From assembly GCA_019308905.1 (NCBI GenBank), contig JAFDHF010000014.1:1-57008 (forward strand): a stretch of 57,008 nucleotides of DNA. The letters are read 5' to 3'. Below the pieces are notes generated by a model. That model saw nothing but the letters and a program-made list of their open reading frames with translations, made no database searches and was not told where the DNA came from. Below, one piece after another: positions 17,148-26,534 of this stretch. Position 1 is the stretch's first letter. Each line of letters starts with the position of its first letter. The translations under genes and the position numbers were made by a program. The stretch is from Deltaproteobacteria bacterium. Lineage in GTDB: Bacteria; Desulfobacterota; BSN033; WVXP01.

Positions 17148-17954
17148 TCATGGAGCCGGCCCTTCGTGACCCCGGGGCCTTCCTCGGCTCTCCCCTTGAA
17201 CCGCTTCGATAATCCGAATCAGGCCTCTCACATCCCAGGCCGCCCGCCCGACAAAGAGGCCGTCAACCTCCTTCTCCCTCACAAAAAGAGGCCCGTTCTC
17301 TGCGTCGACGCTGCCCCCGTACAGAACGGGAACCTCCCCGGCAGCCCGGCTCCCGTAGAGTCCTGAGACCGCATCTCTTATCACGCCGTGGACGGAGTTT
17401 GCATAGTCCGGCTCGGCCGGCGTCCCCGATTCACCGATCGCCCAGACCGGCTCGTAGGCCAGAATCACCTCGCCGATTCTGCTCTCGGGCACGTCCTTCA
17501 AGGCTATCTTCACCTGGCGCGCCACGCACTCCCTGGCAACACCGAAGGCCTTCTCAGGGCCGGTCTCTCCCACACACACAAGGGGCCTCAGACCGTGCCC
17601 GAGAGCCGCGAGGACCTTCCTGTTCACCGTGTAGTCGGTCTCCCCGAACTGGGCCCGCCTCTCGGAATGCCCGAGTTCGACCAGATCGGCCCCGCAGTCT
17701 TTGACCATGAGGGGGGATATCTCACCGGTGAAGGCCCCCCGTTCTTCCCAGTGCATGTTCTGAGCCCCGACCTTTACCGGAGATCCTTTGAGGATCTCGC
17801 ATGTCCTTCTCAGAACAGTGAAAGGCGGGACAATGAAGACCTCGATCTCAGGGGCATGACCATCCACGAACTCCCTGAGGCTCCTCGCATAGGCCTCTGC
17901 CTCGGCCAGGAGCTTGTTCATCTTCCATCCCGTGCCGACCCACTTTCTTCCCAT
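17148..17954 (-). CDS. triosephosphate isomerase-family protein (possibly erythrulose-phosphate isomerase)
   Basis: A 268-residue TIM barrel with all catalytic residues visible: Lys in GTGWKMNK, His in ELGHSERR, Glu in AYEPVWAIG, and the phosphate-binding GGSV near residue 217. True TpiA interconverts DHAP and glyceraldehyde-3-phosphate. The WKMNK-L-AEA start, however, resembles the EryH/LerI paralogues that isomerise L-erythrulose-1-phosphate. Its place among kinase, aldolase-like and dehydrogenase genes favours a catabolic role over housekeeping. About 18 extra C-terminal residues are Gly/Arg/Pro-rich. Start ATG 17954. Confidence 0.87.
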   Translation of the reverse strand: MGRKWVGTGWKMNKLLAEAEAYARSLREFVDGHAPEIEVFIVPPFTVLRRTCEILKGSPVKVGAQNMHWEERGAFTGEISPLMVKDCGADLVELGHSERRAQFGETDYTVNRKVLAALGHGLRPLVCVGETGPEKAFGVARECVARQVKIALKDVPESRIGEVILAYEPVWAIGESGTPAEPDYANSVHGVIRDAVSGLYGSRAAGEVPVLYGGSVDAENGPLFVREKEVDGLFVGRAAWDVRGLIRIIEAVQGESRGRPRGHEGPAP

Positions 17955-18011
17955 TGTCTCTGTCTCTTCCCTCTCCTGGGATCAGGGAAGCAATCCCCTG
18001 CCGGGGAGAGC

Positions 18012-18800
18012 CTATCTCCCTTTCTCTTCTGTAAAGATCTCCTCGGCCTCCTTGACGGAAGCCTTCTCATGGATTATGGCACGCAGGGCCTTCATCATGG
18101 CCACGGGGTGGTCATGCTGCCACACATTCCTCCCCAGGTTGAGACCGATGGCCCCCCTCTCCATGCCGTCGTGGACAAACTCGAAAACCTCCCGCTCCGT
18201 CTCGCACTTCGGCCCGCCGGCCATGACAACGGGCACCGGGCAGCCGTTGGTTACCCGCTCGAAGTCTTCGCACCAGTAGGTCTTGACCACCTTTGCTCCC
18301 AGTTCAGCGGCAATCCGGCAACAGAGGCCCAGGTAACGGGCGTCTCGCTTTTCAAGCTCCCTCCCCACCGCTGTCACGGCCATCACCGGTATTCCGTAAT
18401 TCTCGCATTCATCCACCAGTCTCCCGAGACTCATGAGGGTTTCGTGCTCATACTCACTCCCAACGAAGATCGACATGCCCACCGCGGCCACATTCAGGCG
18501 AAGGGCTTCCTGGACCGAGGTGGTGATCCCCTCATGGGAAAGATCCTTTCCGATGATGCTGGTCCCCCCCGAGACTCTGAGTATGATGGGAGGACTGTTC
18601 TTTGGGTCCACGCAAGCACGGAGCACCCCACGGGTTACAAAGAGTCCGTCCGCGAAGGGGATCAGAGGTCTTATCGTCTCCCCCGGCCTCTCAAGCCGGG
18701 TCGTGGGCCCCTGAAAGTACCCGTGGTCGATAGGCAGAAAAAAGCAGTGGCCGTCCGACTGAATCAAACGGGCCAGACGGTTCTCCATTCCCCAATCCAT
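18012..18800 (-). CDS. LsrF/DhnA-type class I aldolase or thiolase
   Basis: A 262-residue TIM-barrel protein close to LsrF: MDWGMENRLARL start, PIDHGYFQGPTTRLERP, GSEYEHE, and NLGRNVWQHDHPVAMMKA near the end. The Schiff-base lysine is in VVKTYW, followed by NGCPVPVVMAGG. LsrF releases DHAP and acetyl-CoA from the phosphorylated AI-2 derivative; relatives (COG1830) are fructose-bisphosphate-type aldolases. With an FGGY kinase upstream and a TIM homologue downstream, a kinase-aldolase-isomerase route ending in DHAP is likely. No LsrG, LsrR or LsrB is visible, so an AI-2 role is not supported. Confidence 0.82.
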   Translation of the reverse strand: MDWGMENRLARLIQSDGHCFFLPIDHGYFQGPTTRLERPGETIRPLIPFADGLFVTRGVLRACVDPKNSPPIILRVSGGTSIIGKDLSHEGITTSVQEALRLNVAAVGMSIFVGSEYEHETLMSLGRLVDECENYGIPVMAVTAVGRELEKRDARYLGLCCRIAAELGAKVVKTYWCEDFERVTNGCPVPVVMAGGPKCETEREVFEFVHDGMERGAIGLNLGRNVWQHDHPVAMMKALRAIIHEKASVKEAEEIFTEEKGR

Positions 18801-18870
18801 GATCCTCTCCTCCTTTCGGACCGTACTCAGGCCGCTGCTCGCCAGCCAGCCGAGCAGGTATGTTCCATCC

Positions 18871-19896
18871 CTATTTCTGAGGTTCGATGATGACCTTTAT
18901 GGAGTCCCTGGCCGAGGCTACAAGGGCGAACCCCTTGCCCGTTTCGGCCAGGCCGAATCGATGGGTGATCATCTCCCTGACCCGGACACGCCGGGTACGA
19001 ATCAGCTCCAGGGCAACGGCTGCATCCTCCCGGCTTCCCGAGTAAGAACCGGTGAGGGTGATTTCTTTGAAGAAGAGCTCGTTCGCCTCCACGGGAATCG
19101 TCTCCCCCGGCTGTGTGGGTGCGAAAAAGAGAACCGTGCCTCCCCGTTCCACACACGCGAGCCCCTGGGAGAGCGCAGCCACGGCTCCCGTACAAATCAC
19201 CACGGTGTCTGCCAGTCGCCCCCCGTTGACCTCTCGCAGGCATGAAAGAACATCCTCCTTCCCGTGAACCGTCACGTCGGCCCCGAATCTCCTTGCAGCC
19301 TCCAGCCTGTAGTCTACAAGATCCGTGGCCACAATCGGGCTGGCCCCCGTGGCACGGGCCAGTTGCACCTGGAGAAGCCCCACGATGCCGCTCCCGATGA
19401 CAAGAACCGAATCACCCGGCCTCATACGCGCGAGTCTCTGCCCCCGTACGACGCAGGCCAAGGGCTCCACGAATGTGGCCTCTTCAAAGGAGACCTCCTC
19501 GGGGAGCAGATAGAGTCCCCGGTCCACATTGATCGCCGGGATTCGGACATATTCCGCAAAGCCCCCGGGATCAAGATGGGTATTCCGAAAGGTATCGCAC
19601 ACGGTCTGGTGGCCCCGAACACAGTAGTGACACGTATTGCAGGGAACATGGTGATAGGCGAATACCCTGTCACCTCTTCTGTACCCCTCCACATTCGGGC
19701 CCACGGCCACGATCTCTCCGGCAAGCTCGTGGCCCTGCACCAGGGGAGCCCTGCCGAGGCGATACCACTCCATTACGTCGCTTCCACAGATACCGCAGGC
19801 CTCCACGCGGACCAGGACTTCACCGGGATGGATCTCCGGTTTGGGTATCTCTTCCAGGCGAACATCATCGTTGCTGTAATACATTGCCACTCGCAT
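18871..19896 (-). CDS. zinc-dependent dehydrogenase (MDR family)
   Basis: A 341-residue medium-chain dehydrogenase. Catalytic zinc ligands are in CGICGSDVMEWY and GHELAG; the structural zinc lobe has four cysteines (VPCNTCHYCVRGHQTVC); the cofactor motif is GSGIVG. It resembles threonine or sorbitol dehydrogenases and should oxidise a secondary hydroxyl. It sits between the FGGY kinase gene (49 bp upstream) and the LsrF-like gene (70 bp downstream), so its product may be the substrate of one of them. Substrate unknown. Confidence 0.87.
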   Translation of the reverse strand: MRVAMYYSNDDVRLEEIPKPEIHPGEVLVRVEACGICGSDVMEWYRLGRAPLVQGHELAGEIVAVGPNVEGYRRGDRVFAYHHVPCNTCHYCVRGHQTVCDTFRNTHLDPGGFAEYVRIPAINVDRGLYLLPEEVSFEEATFVEPLACVVRGQRLARMRPGDSVLVIGSGIVGLLQVQLARATGASPIVATDLVDYRLEAARRFGADVTVHGKEDVLSCLREVNGGRLADTVVICTGAVAALSQGLACVERGGTVLFFAPTQPGETIPVEANELFFKEITLTGSYSGSREDAAVALELIRTRRVRVREMITHRFGLAETGKGFALVASARDSIKVIIEPQK

Positions 19897-19945
19897 GGAA
19901 GACCTCCACGGAAACCTTCTGATCTGCCCGGGTAAAGGGATCTTG

Positions 19946-21505
19946 CTAAGGCCGGGTCCCTGAGGTCACCCTGCCGAGTATCTCCGCCCTCAAGTCCCAG
20001 TCATCCCAGACATGCCGGTAAAGGCTCCTATACAACCTGGACAGTTCCTGATACTTCCGGTGGTTCTCCATGTTGGGCTCAAAGGTAGCCCCCACAGAGA
20101 CCGTTCGCTTCACCGCCTCCCCCTTGTCTCTGTATACTCCGGTGGCGAGGCCCGTCGTTATCGAGACCCCAAGGGCGCCGAACTCGCTCCCCTTGGGTAT
20201 GCTCACAGCTCTGCCGGTAGCATCGGAGACGATCTGGCACCAGAGCGGGCTTTCAGCCCCCCCGCCGCACACCATCAGGTTGCTCACAGAGACGGGGATG
20301 TGATCGAAGCAGTCGACCATGGAGAGTGCCACCCCCTCGTAGACCGAACGCAGCAGGTGCCACCTGGAATGCCTCAGGCTGAGTCCGAAAAACTGAGCGA
20401 CAGCCGAGGGTTTGACAAAGGGGGCCCGCTCTCCTCCGGGATTGATATAGGGGTGATAGATGATCCCTTCGCACCCGACAGGCACCCGGCTGACCTCATC
20501 CTCCAGGAGGGCATAGAGATCGAGCTTCTCTTTTGCCGCCTTCTCCTTTTCCTGGGGGCAGAACCTGTCGATGAACCAGTCGAGATTCGGGGTCCCTGCG
20601 AGGCTCGGCATCGAGCGGAGCGTCTGCTCGTCGAATGCATAGGCCAGGGTCATTCCCACCCCCACCGGCTTCAGCTCCACCCTGTCCATGATAACACCGT
20701 TGAAACAGGTCGTCCCGATAATGGAGTATGCCTGGCCATGATTGATCGCCCCGACGCCCACTCCGCAAGCCACAACATCGATCATCCCATTGGTCACCGG
20801 TGTCCCGACACGGAGCCCGGTTTCACGGGCCGCCTCCCTGGTAACCTCCCCGATAACCTCCGAGGCTTCGGAGATCTCCGGAAAGAGTCGGAAATAGGAT
20901 GAAAGACCCAGCATTTCAAAGAGGTCGGGGGAGTATCCCCTCTTCCTGATATCAAAGGGGGCACGGGATGCATCGGATGGGTCCGTGATGATACGTCCCG
21001 TCAGTTTGAGCTTGATCCAGTCCTTGGCAAAGAGAAAGTGGGCCGCCCTAGCCAGGGAGTCGGGTTCGTTCCTCCTCAGCCATTCCAGGACGGCTGCCGG
21101 GGCACCTGAAAAGATGGCGGACCCACAGATGTGGAAACTCGAGAGTGCCGACCCATCTTGTTCCCACTGGCGAACGATCTCTCCCGCACGGCCGTCGGTC
21201 CAGAGCACGGCCTTTCGCACCGGTCTCAAATGGCTGTCGACCAGCCGGCATCCATCCCCCTGCCCGGCGACCCCTACACCGGCGATATCCGAGGCCGATA
21301 TTCCATGGCCCTTGAGGCAGCGCGATACGGTCTTCTTGACGGCACTCCACACCAGGTCCATGTCCTGTTCCGCCCAGTTGGGCCTTGTCGTCTCTACGGG
21401 CACCCTTTCCCGGCTTACAGCAATCTCACGGCCGTCCTCGTCAAAGACGACCGTCTTGACGACGGAGGTACCTGCGTCGATCCCGAGAAGAAGCGGCTTT
21501 CTCAT
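19946..21505 (-). CDS. FGGY-family carbohydrate kinase
   Basis: A 519-residue ATP-dependent sugar or polyol kinase with two actin-like domains. The first phosphate motif is GIDAGTSVVKTVVFD, then WAEQD, GQGDGCRL near residue 85, and a C-terminal nucleotide site MVCGGGAESPLW. The family includes glycerol, xylulose, erythritol (EryA) and AI-2 (LsrK) kinases; the N-terminus reads most like xylulokinase/EryA relatives. The start ATG 21505 follows GGGGAGGGGGC; the open frame upstream is ignored. It is 44 bp after the hydroxyacid dehydrogenase gene. Exact substrate not decidable by eye. Confidence 0.88.
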   Translation of the reverse strand: MRKPLLLGIDAGTSVVKTVVFDEDGREIAVSRERVPVETTRPNWAEQDMDLVWSAVKKTVSRCLKGHGISASDIAGVGVAGQGDGCRLVDSHLRPVRKAVLWTDGRAGEIVRQWEQDGSALSSFHICGSAIFSGAPAAVLEWLRRNEPDSLARAAHFLFAKDWIKLKLTGRIITDPSDASRAPFDIRKRGYSPDLFEMLGLSSYFRLFPEISEASEVIGEVTREAARETGLRVGTPVTNGMIDVVACGVGVGAINHGQAYSIIGTTCFNGVIMDRVELKPVGVGMTLAYAFDEQTLRSMPSLAGTPNLDWFIDRFCPQEKEKAAKEKLDLYALLEDEVSRVPVGCEGIIYHPYINPGGERAPFVKPSAVAQFFGLSLRHSRWHLLRSVYEGVALSMVDCFDHIPVSVSNLMVCGGGAESPLWCQIVSDATGRAVSIPKGSEFGALGVSITTGLATGVYRDKGEAVKRTVSVGATFEPNMENHRKYQELSRLYRSLYRHVWDDWDLRAEILGRVTSGTRP

Positions 21506-21549
21506 GCCCCCTCCCCTGAACAGGAAGTTTCCTCTATGCCTGGAAGGTG

Positions 21550-22596
21550 TCAACCGAGGCGAAAAGACTCCAAGACCTCTGGGTTGGCACAGCACCTGGG
21601 CCGCTCTCCGGAAAGTAAGCGGGCCAAGTCTCCAACCACGATCTCTGTCTGATGCCTCTCCACATCCCAGGAAGCACCTCCAATATGCGGGGTCAGCACT
21701 ACGTTGTCAAGGGTGAGTAAGGGGCTATCAGAGGGAAGAGGTTCCTGCTTGAAGACATCGAGACCGGCCCCGGCGATTCTCCCCTCTCTCAATGCCACAG
21801 CCAGGGCCTTCTCGTCCACAATGGCTCCCCTTGCGGTGTTGATCAGATAGGCTGACGGCTTCATCAAGGCGATCTCTTTCTCGCCTATGAGGTCCCTCGT
21901 TTCAGGCGTGACTTTGCAGTGGACCGTGACAAAGTCCGATTCCTTGAGCAGGGTCTCCAGATCCACGGGCCGGGCTCCTGCCTGGAGTATCTTCTCCTCG
22001 GGGATGTAAGGGTCGTAGACAATGATCTTCATCTCAAAGGCCCTGGCCCTTGCCGCCACTCGCTCTCCCACCTCGCCCAAGCCGATGATCCCCAGGGTCC
22101 TGCCGCAGAGTTCCGGTCCCTTGAAAACCATGTAGGGGCTGCCCTCCTCCACCCCCCACACCACGTTTCTCTCTCCCCCCTCGGAAGTCCCTGCCGGGGC
22201 CAGGTAATGCCCTGTCTTCAGAAGATGATGGGCCTGAGCCACGTGCCGGGCCACCCCGATCATCAAGGAGAAGACAAGCTCTGCCACCGCCACGGCATTA
22301 CGGCCAGGCGCATAGAGAACGGGTATCCCCCTGGCGGTGGCATCGGGGATGTCGATGTTGGCCTGGGGTCCCCCCCGGGTGCACGCGATGATCCTCAGGC
22401 TGGCCGCCTCGATCACCTCGCGGACAATCGGCTCGAACTCCACTATAACGATCTCCTTGCCGGCCAGAACCTCCTTCAGCCGATCCACCGAAAGAACCCT
22501 TCCACCCTTGGCCTGTCCCTCGAGCTCAACCTCGACCATCTCCCTCAGCTTCCTCAGGCCGTCCTCGGCCAATGGAACCGTCACCAATGCCTTCAT
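21550..22596 (-). CDS. D-2-hydroxyacid dehydrogenase (phosphoglycerate dehydrogenase-like)
   Basis: A 348-residue NAD-dependent D-isomer-specific 2-hydroxyacid dehydrogenase. The Rossmann motif GIIGLGEVG lies near residue 170. The catalytic Arg is in NTARGAIVDE, Glu in DVFKQEPL, and His in LTPHIGG. It has no C-terminal ACT domain, so it is not a full-length SerA. It may reduce or oxidise a 2-oxo/2-hydroxy acid made from the sugar handled by this operon, such as an erythronate-type compound; that is inference. It follows the degenerate importer ATPase by 27 bp, so it depends on the upstream transcript. Confidence 0.86.
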   Translation of the reverse strand: MKALVTVPLAEDGLRKLREMVEVELEGQAKGGRVLSVDRLKEVLAGKEIVIVEFEPIVREVIEAASLRIIACTRGGPQANIDIPDATARGIPVLYAPGRNAVAVAELVFSLMIGVARHVAQAHHLLKTGHYLAPAGTSEGGERNVVWGVEEGSPYMVFKGPELCGRTLGIIGLGEVGERVAARARAFEMKIIVYDPYIPEEKILQAGARPVDLETLLKESDFVTVHCKVTPETRDLIGEKEIALMKPSAYLINTARGAIVDEKALAVALREGRIAGAGLDVFKQEPLPSDSPLLTLDNVVLTPHIGGASWDVERHQTEIVVGDLARLLSGERPRCCANPEVLESFRLG

Positions 22597-22623
22597 ACCC
22601 GTCTCCTGCCGCCGAATTCTCGG

Positions 22624-23715
22624 TTAGACAACAAGCTCATGCGTCAGAGAATCAAATACACGGATTTCCTCAGGTGGAAACCGCACCCAGACCCGCTCCC
22701 CCTTGAGTGTCCTCTTCGACCCGACAGCCTTTGCCTTGATGGACTGTCCTCCAACTACAAGATGGAGAATCTGCCGGTTTCCCATGGGCTCCACGAAGTT
22801 GCAAGTCGCCGGAAAATAGTCTGCACCCTCCTCCAGGCCGACCTCGATGTGTTCGGGCCTGATGCCGAGGATGAATTCCCGGGCCAGCCGGCCGGTCCCC
22901 AGCTTCGGCACCAGTCTCTCCGCAGGCCGCTCGAGTCCGCCGACATTCAAGAAGGCCCGGCCGTCCCTCTCTGTGACCTTGCAGTCGAGGAAGTTCATTC
23001 CTGGATTGCCGATAAACCAGGCGACAAACGTACTGGCAGGGTATCTGTAAATATTCTCCGGACTGTCGTACTGGAGCAGCCTCCCCTTGTCCATCACCGC
23101 GATCCTGTCGGCGAGGGTGAGCGCCTCGCTCTGATCATGGGTTACATAGATCATCGTCTGGCCGAGATCTATCTGCATCCTCTTCAATTCGGATCGGAGG
23201 TCGAGTCTTGCCTTGGGATCCACATTGGTGAGTGGTTTGTCAAGCAGATAGACCCTGGGCCTTCTGATAAATGCACGTGCCAAAACCGCTCTCTGCTTGT
23301 CTCCCGCATCGAGTTCCGTCGCACCCCTGTAAAGGAAGCCGGATAACCCAAAAAGGGCACTCACCTCCTCCACCCGCCGCCTGATTTCATCGCGTGACAG
23401 TCCCTGAGCGACCAGGGGAAAAGAAATATTATCATAGATCGACATGCTTGGATAGAGGACCGGAAACTGAAAAACCATGGTTACATCGCGGTGCCTGGCG
23501 GTGATATCCGTGAAGTCCTGGTCGTCGAAGTAGACCCGTCCGGATGTAGGGGTTTCGAGTCCCGAGATGATCCTCATCGTTGTTGTCTTTCCACAACCCG
23601 AAGGACCGAGGAGGCTGACAAGCCCCCTGTCCGGAACCTCCAGGGTGAGGTCGTCCACAGCCACCACAGTCCCATCAAAGACCTTTGTTATATTTTCCAG
23701 GTAGACCCTAGCCAT
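22624..23715 (-). CDS. ABC importer ATPase with altered signature and Walker B (GlpT-like, decaying importer 3)
   Basis: A 363-residue MalK-like ATPase. Walker A GPSGCGKTTT, Q-loop MVFQFPVLY and switch YVTHDQSEA are intact. The signature is LDAGDKQRAVLARA and the catalytic glutamate is lysine (LLDKPLTNVD), a change a single G-to-A base would give. The degenerate signature matches its orthologue in importer 2 and is probably ancestral. The lysine is expected to abolish hydrolysis and fits relaxed selection, since the partner ATPase, binding protein and permease genes next to it are broken. The reading frame itself is complete. Confidence 0.85.
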   Translation of the reverse strand: MARVYLENITKVFDGTVVAVDDLTLEVPDRGLVSLLGPSGCGKTTTMRIISGLETPTSGRVYFDDQDFTDITARHRDVTMVFQFPVLYPSMSIYDNISFPLVAQGLSRDEIRRRVEEVSALFGLSGFLYRGATELDAGDKQRAVLARAFIRRPRVYLLDKPLTNVDPKARLDLRSELKRMQIDLGQTMIYVTHDQSEALTLADRIAVMDKGRLLQYDSPENIYRYPASTFVAWFIGNPGMNFLDCKVTERDGRAFLNVGGLERPAERLVPKLGTGRLAREFILGIRPEHIEVGLEEGADYFPATCNFVEPMGNRQILHLVVGGQSIKAKAVGSKRTLKGERVWVRFPPEEIRVFDSLTHELVV

Positions 23716-23733
23716 GGCGCCGCTCCAAAAAAG

Positions 23734-24827
23734 CTACTCAATGAGTTTTTCTGTTTTCTGGTCGAAAAGATAGCCATCTTTCGACCAGAAGGACACGTAT
23801 ACCCTGGTACCTGGTTCCATCCTCTCGATCCTCGGAACAAAGGATTTTATCAGCAAATCCCCGACTTGCACATGGAGGATCGTATCCGACCCGATGACTT
23901 CTCCGACCACGATTCTCCCCTCGAGAGTGACGTCGAAATCCACGCCCTTCTCTCTACCGACCAGGATATGCTCGGGCCTGATTCCCAGAATAGCTTCTTT
24001 CCCGGGTGAGAGCAGATGAGGTTCGACCTTGCCGAGCTTGATCAGACCGAGAGACTGGGTATCGAGAAAGAATTCCCCCCCTTCATCGTTATGGTGCCGG
24101 GGATCGTGTTCATGGCAGGAAAGCCCAGGTAAACCCCTGAAAACACGTTTGCCGGTCTTTCATAAACCTCGTCCACAGGCGCATACTGCTGAACAGTCCC
24201 CCTGTCTATCAGCACAACCCTGTCTGCCATGACCATGGCGTCCACGGGATCCGGGGTGGCATAGATGATGGTCTGGCCGAATTCTTCCTGCATCGTTTTG
24301 AATTGCCCCCTCATCTCCTCCCGGATCTTGTAATCCAGGTTGACGAGAGGTTCATCGAAGAGGGCGACCCGGGGGTTCCTCACCAGCAGGCACGCGATGG
24401 CCACGCGCTGTCGCTCGCCTCCACTGAGCTGCCAGGGCTTGCGGTCGAGGAGAGGGCCTATATTGAGGAAGTCGCTTACAGACCTGACCTCACGGTCGAC
24501 CTCATCCTTAGGCCGCCTGGAAGCGATGAGGGGGCTGGCGATGTTGCCGAACACGGTGAGGTGCGGGTAGAGGGCGAAATCCTGAAAGACCATGGCGACT
24601 CCTCTCTGCTGGGGGCCGACCGAGGCCATGTCCGCTCCATCAAAGAGGATCCTTCCCTCTGTGGGATCCTCGAGTCCCGCTATGATTCTGAGAAGCGTGG
24701 TCTTTCCCGCTCCCGGAGGGCCCAGGAGGCAGGTGAAAGAACCCTCGCCGACCTCAAGAGAGACATCCGTGAGAACGGGGCGGTCACCGAAACGTTTGGA
24801 TATGCCGTCAATGAAGATCTTTGCCAT
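23734..24827 (-). pseudogene. ABC importer ATPase interrupted by a one-base frameshift (GlpS-like, decaying importer 3)
   Basis: The frame starts at ATG 24827 and encodes Walker A GPPGAGKTT, Q-loop MVFQDFALYPHL, signature LSGGERQRVAIA, Walker B LFDEPLVNLD and a switch region YATPDPVDAM with proline in place of histidine. It then ends at 24042 in a false tail. In the next frame translation continues from the same point into EFFLDTQSLGLIKLG, GIRPEHI and a TOBE end at 23734. The break is at seven C on the plus strand (24065-24071); eight would restore a 364-residue protein. A homopolymer deletion, phase variation or a sequencing error could explain it. Confidence 0.85.
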
Positions 24828-24860
24828 TGATCTCTTGGCCTCCCTCACTGCTGCGGAAGC

Positions 24861-26399
24861 TCATCTGAAATAGAGCCGGATTATATACTTCCTGAAGAAA
24901 AAGAGAATCAATATCGATGGAATTGCCGCCAATATGGAGATTGCCGCGATTTGATTCCACATTATGCGCATCCCCCGGCGCAGGCTCGGCAAGAAGGCGG
25001 GGTATGTGATGACCTCCTTGCCCGACAGAAGATAACCGATAAGAAACTCGTTCCAGATAAAGATCCAGCAGAGGGCGATTGTTGCGGCCAGCCCGCCATA
25101 CAGATGTTTCCTCGCCTCCTCGAAGGCCGGGAAACAGGGTTCATTGGTCGGCCAGTCGGGTGCAGTGCCTCTCAGGGGATTGGGCTTGGTGTACTGCCAG
25201 GCATTCTCATCCGTATAGTGGGAGTACATGTACGGGTCCATCCCACACAGGAGATCCGGGGTGGAATAGAAGCTGTAATCGGAATGGGAGACATGGAGAG
25301 CCACGTAGAATGCAGCCTCCTTGACCTTTTCGGGAAGGTTCTTGGGAATCACCCACACCCGGTTGTAGGGCATCATGGCGCGGTGGCGTACCTTGCCCGT
25401 CTTTGGGTCACGATAGCCCGGAATCAGAGCATTGGCCACGTCGCCTTAGACCTTCGGAGTTCCCATCTGGCCCCACTCGTTGATGTCTATCCACCAGATC
25501 TGCATGACCACCTTTCCGGCAAGCCAGTAGTCGACGGTCTCGTTTCCGAAGGTGGCCACTCCGGGCGGGCAGTAGGGCACGGTGGCTACCTGCCATTTGA
25601 GGGCCGCGATGGCCTCCTCTCTCGGCCAGAGGGCATGCTCCATCTCCTTGTCAAAGTAGTTCACCCCGCGACTGGCCGCGATGTTGAAGTAGAAGGCCCA
25701 GCTCCACGGAGGCATGCCCCACCACATGGTCGGCCAGACACCGGGAGGAAGGACCCCGGAAAAGAACTTGCAGAGGTTCATGTAGTCCTCCCAGGTCTCA
25801 GGAGGGGCGAGCTCCTTCCCATACTCTGTCCGGTATTTCTGCTTGTACTCCGGATTTGCAAAATAGGATTTTCTGTAGTTGAACAGGTGGACATCGCCGT
25901 CAAAGGGAATGGCCCAGAGCTTGCCGCCCCATTTCATGTAGAACTCTTTGTAGGGTTCCAGGATGTCGTCGAAATACGCCTTCATCTGGGCATCGTCGTA
26001 CTTGGCAAAATACTTATCAAGGGGTTCGATCTTCCCGGTGAGAACGAAATCGGCGAGGAAATTCGGGGTTATCTCCACAAGCTGCCATGTCGGTTTCCCC
26101 CCGATAAGGTCACCGATGGCCTTCTCCCTCAACTTGGGAATATCGACCATTTCGGTCTTGCCTATCGTGACTCCACACTCCTTCTTGAGGAGAGGAGCGT
26201 ACCACTCTAGGATCTTCCCGGCAAAGGCGTCATGGATGGCCGTGATCTCTATTCCAGAAAAGTCAACATCCGGATTCTTGACGCCTGGCTTCAGTAGTTT
26301 GATCTTTCCTTCTGCCGCATAGGGAATTGCGACACACAGCGCCAGGATCATCACAGGCAAAAGGAGTCTTGACCACTTTCTCAAACCTCTTCGCTCCAT
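24861..26399 (-). pseudogene. binding protein fused by deletion to a permease C-terminus, with an internal stop
   Basis: From ATG 26399 (GGAGGTGTCCC before it) the frame encodes a signal peptide and 317 residues of a CUT1 binding protein, ending at TAA (25446-25448) after WGQMGTPKV. The same frame continues with VANALIPGYRDPKTGK and more binding-protein sequence to PCFPAFEEARKHLYGG. There it passes without a break into LAATIALCWIFIWNEFLIGY, the last third of a MalG-type permease, ending at 24861. The end of the binding protein, a whole MalF gene and most of MalG are therefore missing. The join lies in a GGLAA stretch, a plausible microhomology. Confidence 0.85.
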
Positions 26400-26534
26400 G
26401 GGACACCTCCTTTGCTACCACCACGGACGTTTAAGGCTGGCCTTCCCTTCCTTATGGCTCCCGGATCGGGGTTATAGAGATCTTTGACGCCGCAACCTCC
26501 TCCTTTCTCATCCGAATCGAAGAGAGGGGATCCC

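Noticed and set aside
17388-18890. 500-codon open frame on the plus strand
   Set aside because: It lies antisense to the TIM-like and LsrF-like genes, which have clear catalytic motifs; GC-rich codons on the minus strand keep the opposite frame open. No family resemblance.
18012-21505. autoinducer-2 (Lsr) processing operon
   Set aside because: Only LsrF- and LsrK-like family members are present; LsrR, LsrG and the LsrACDB importer are missing and the kinase is at least as close to xylulose/erythritol kinases.
21919-23346. 475-codon open frame on the plus strand
   Set aside because: Antisense to the hydroxyacid dehydrogenase and importer 3 ATPase genes; it spans two real genes and has no ribosome binding site.
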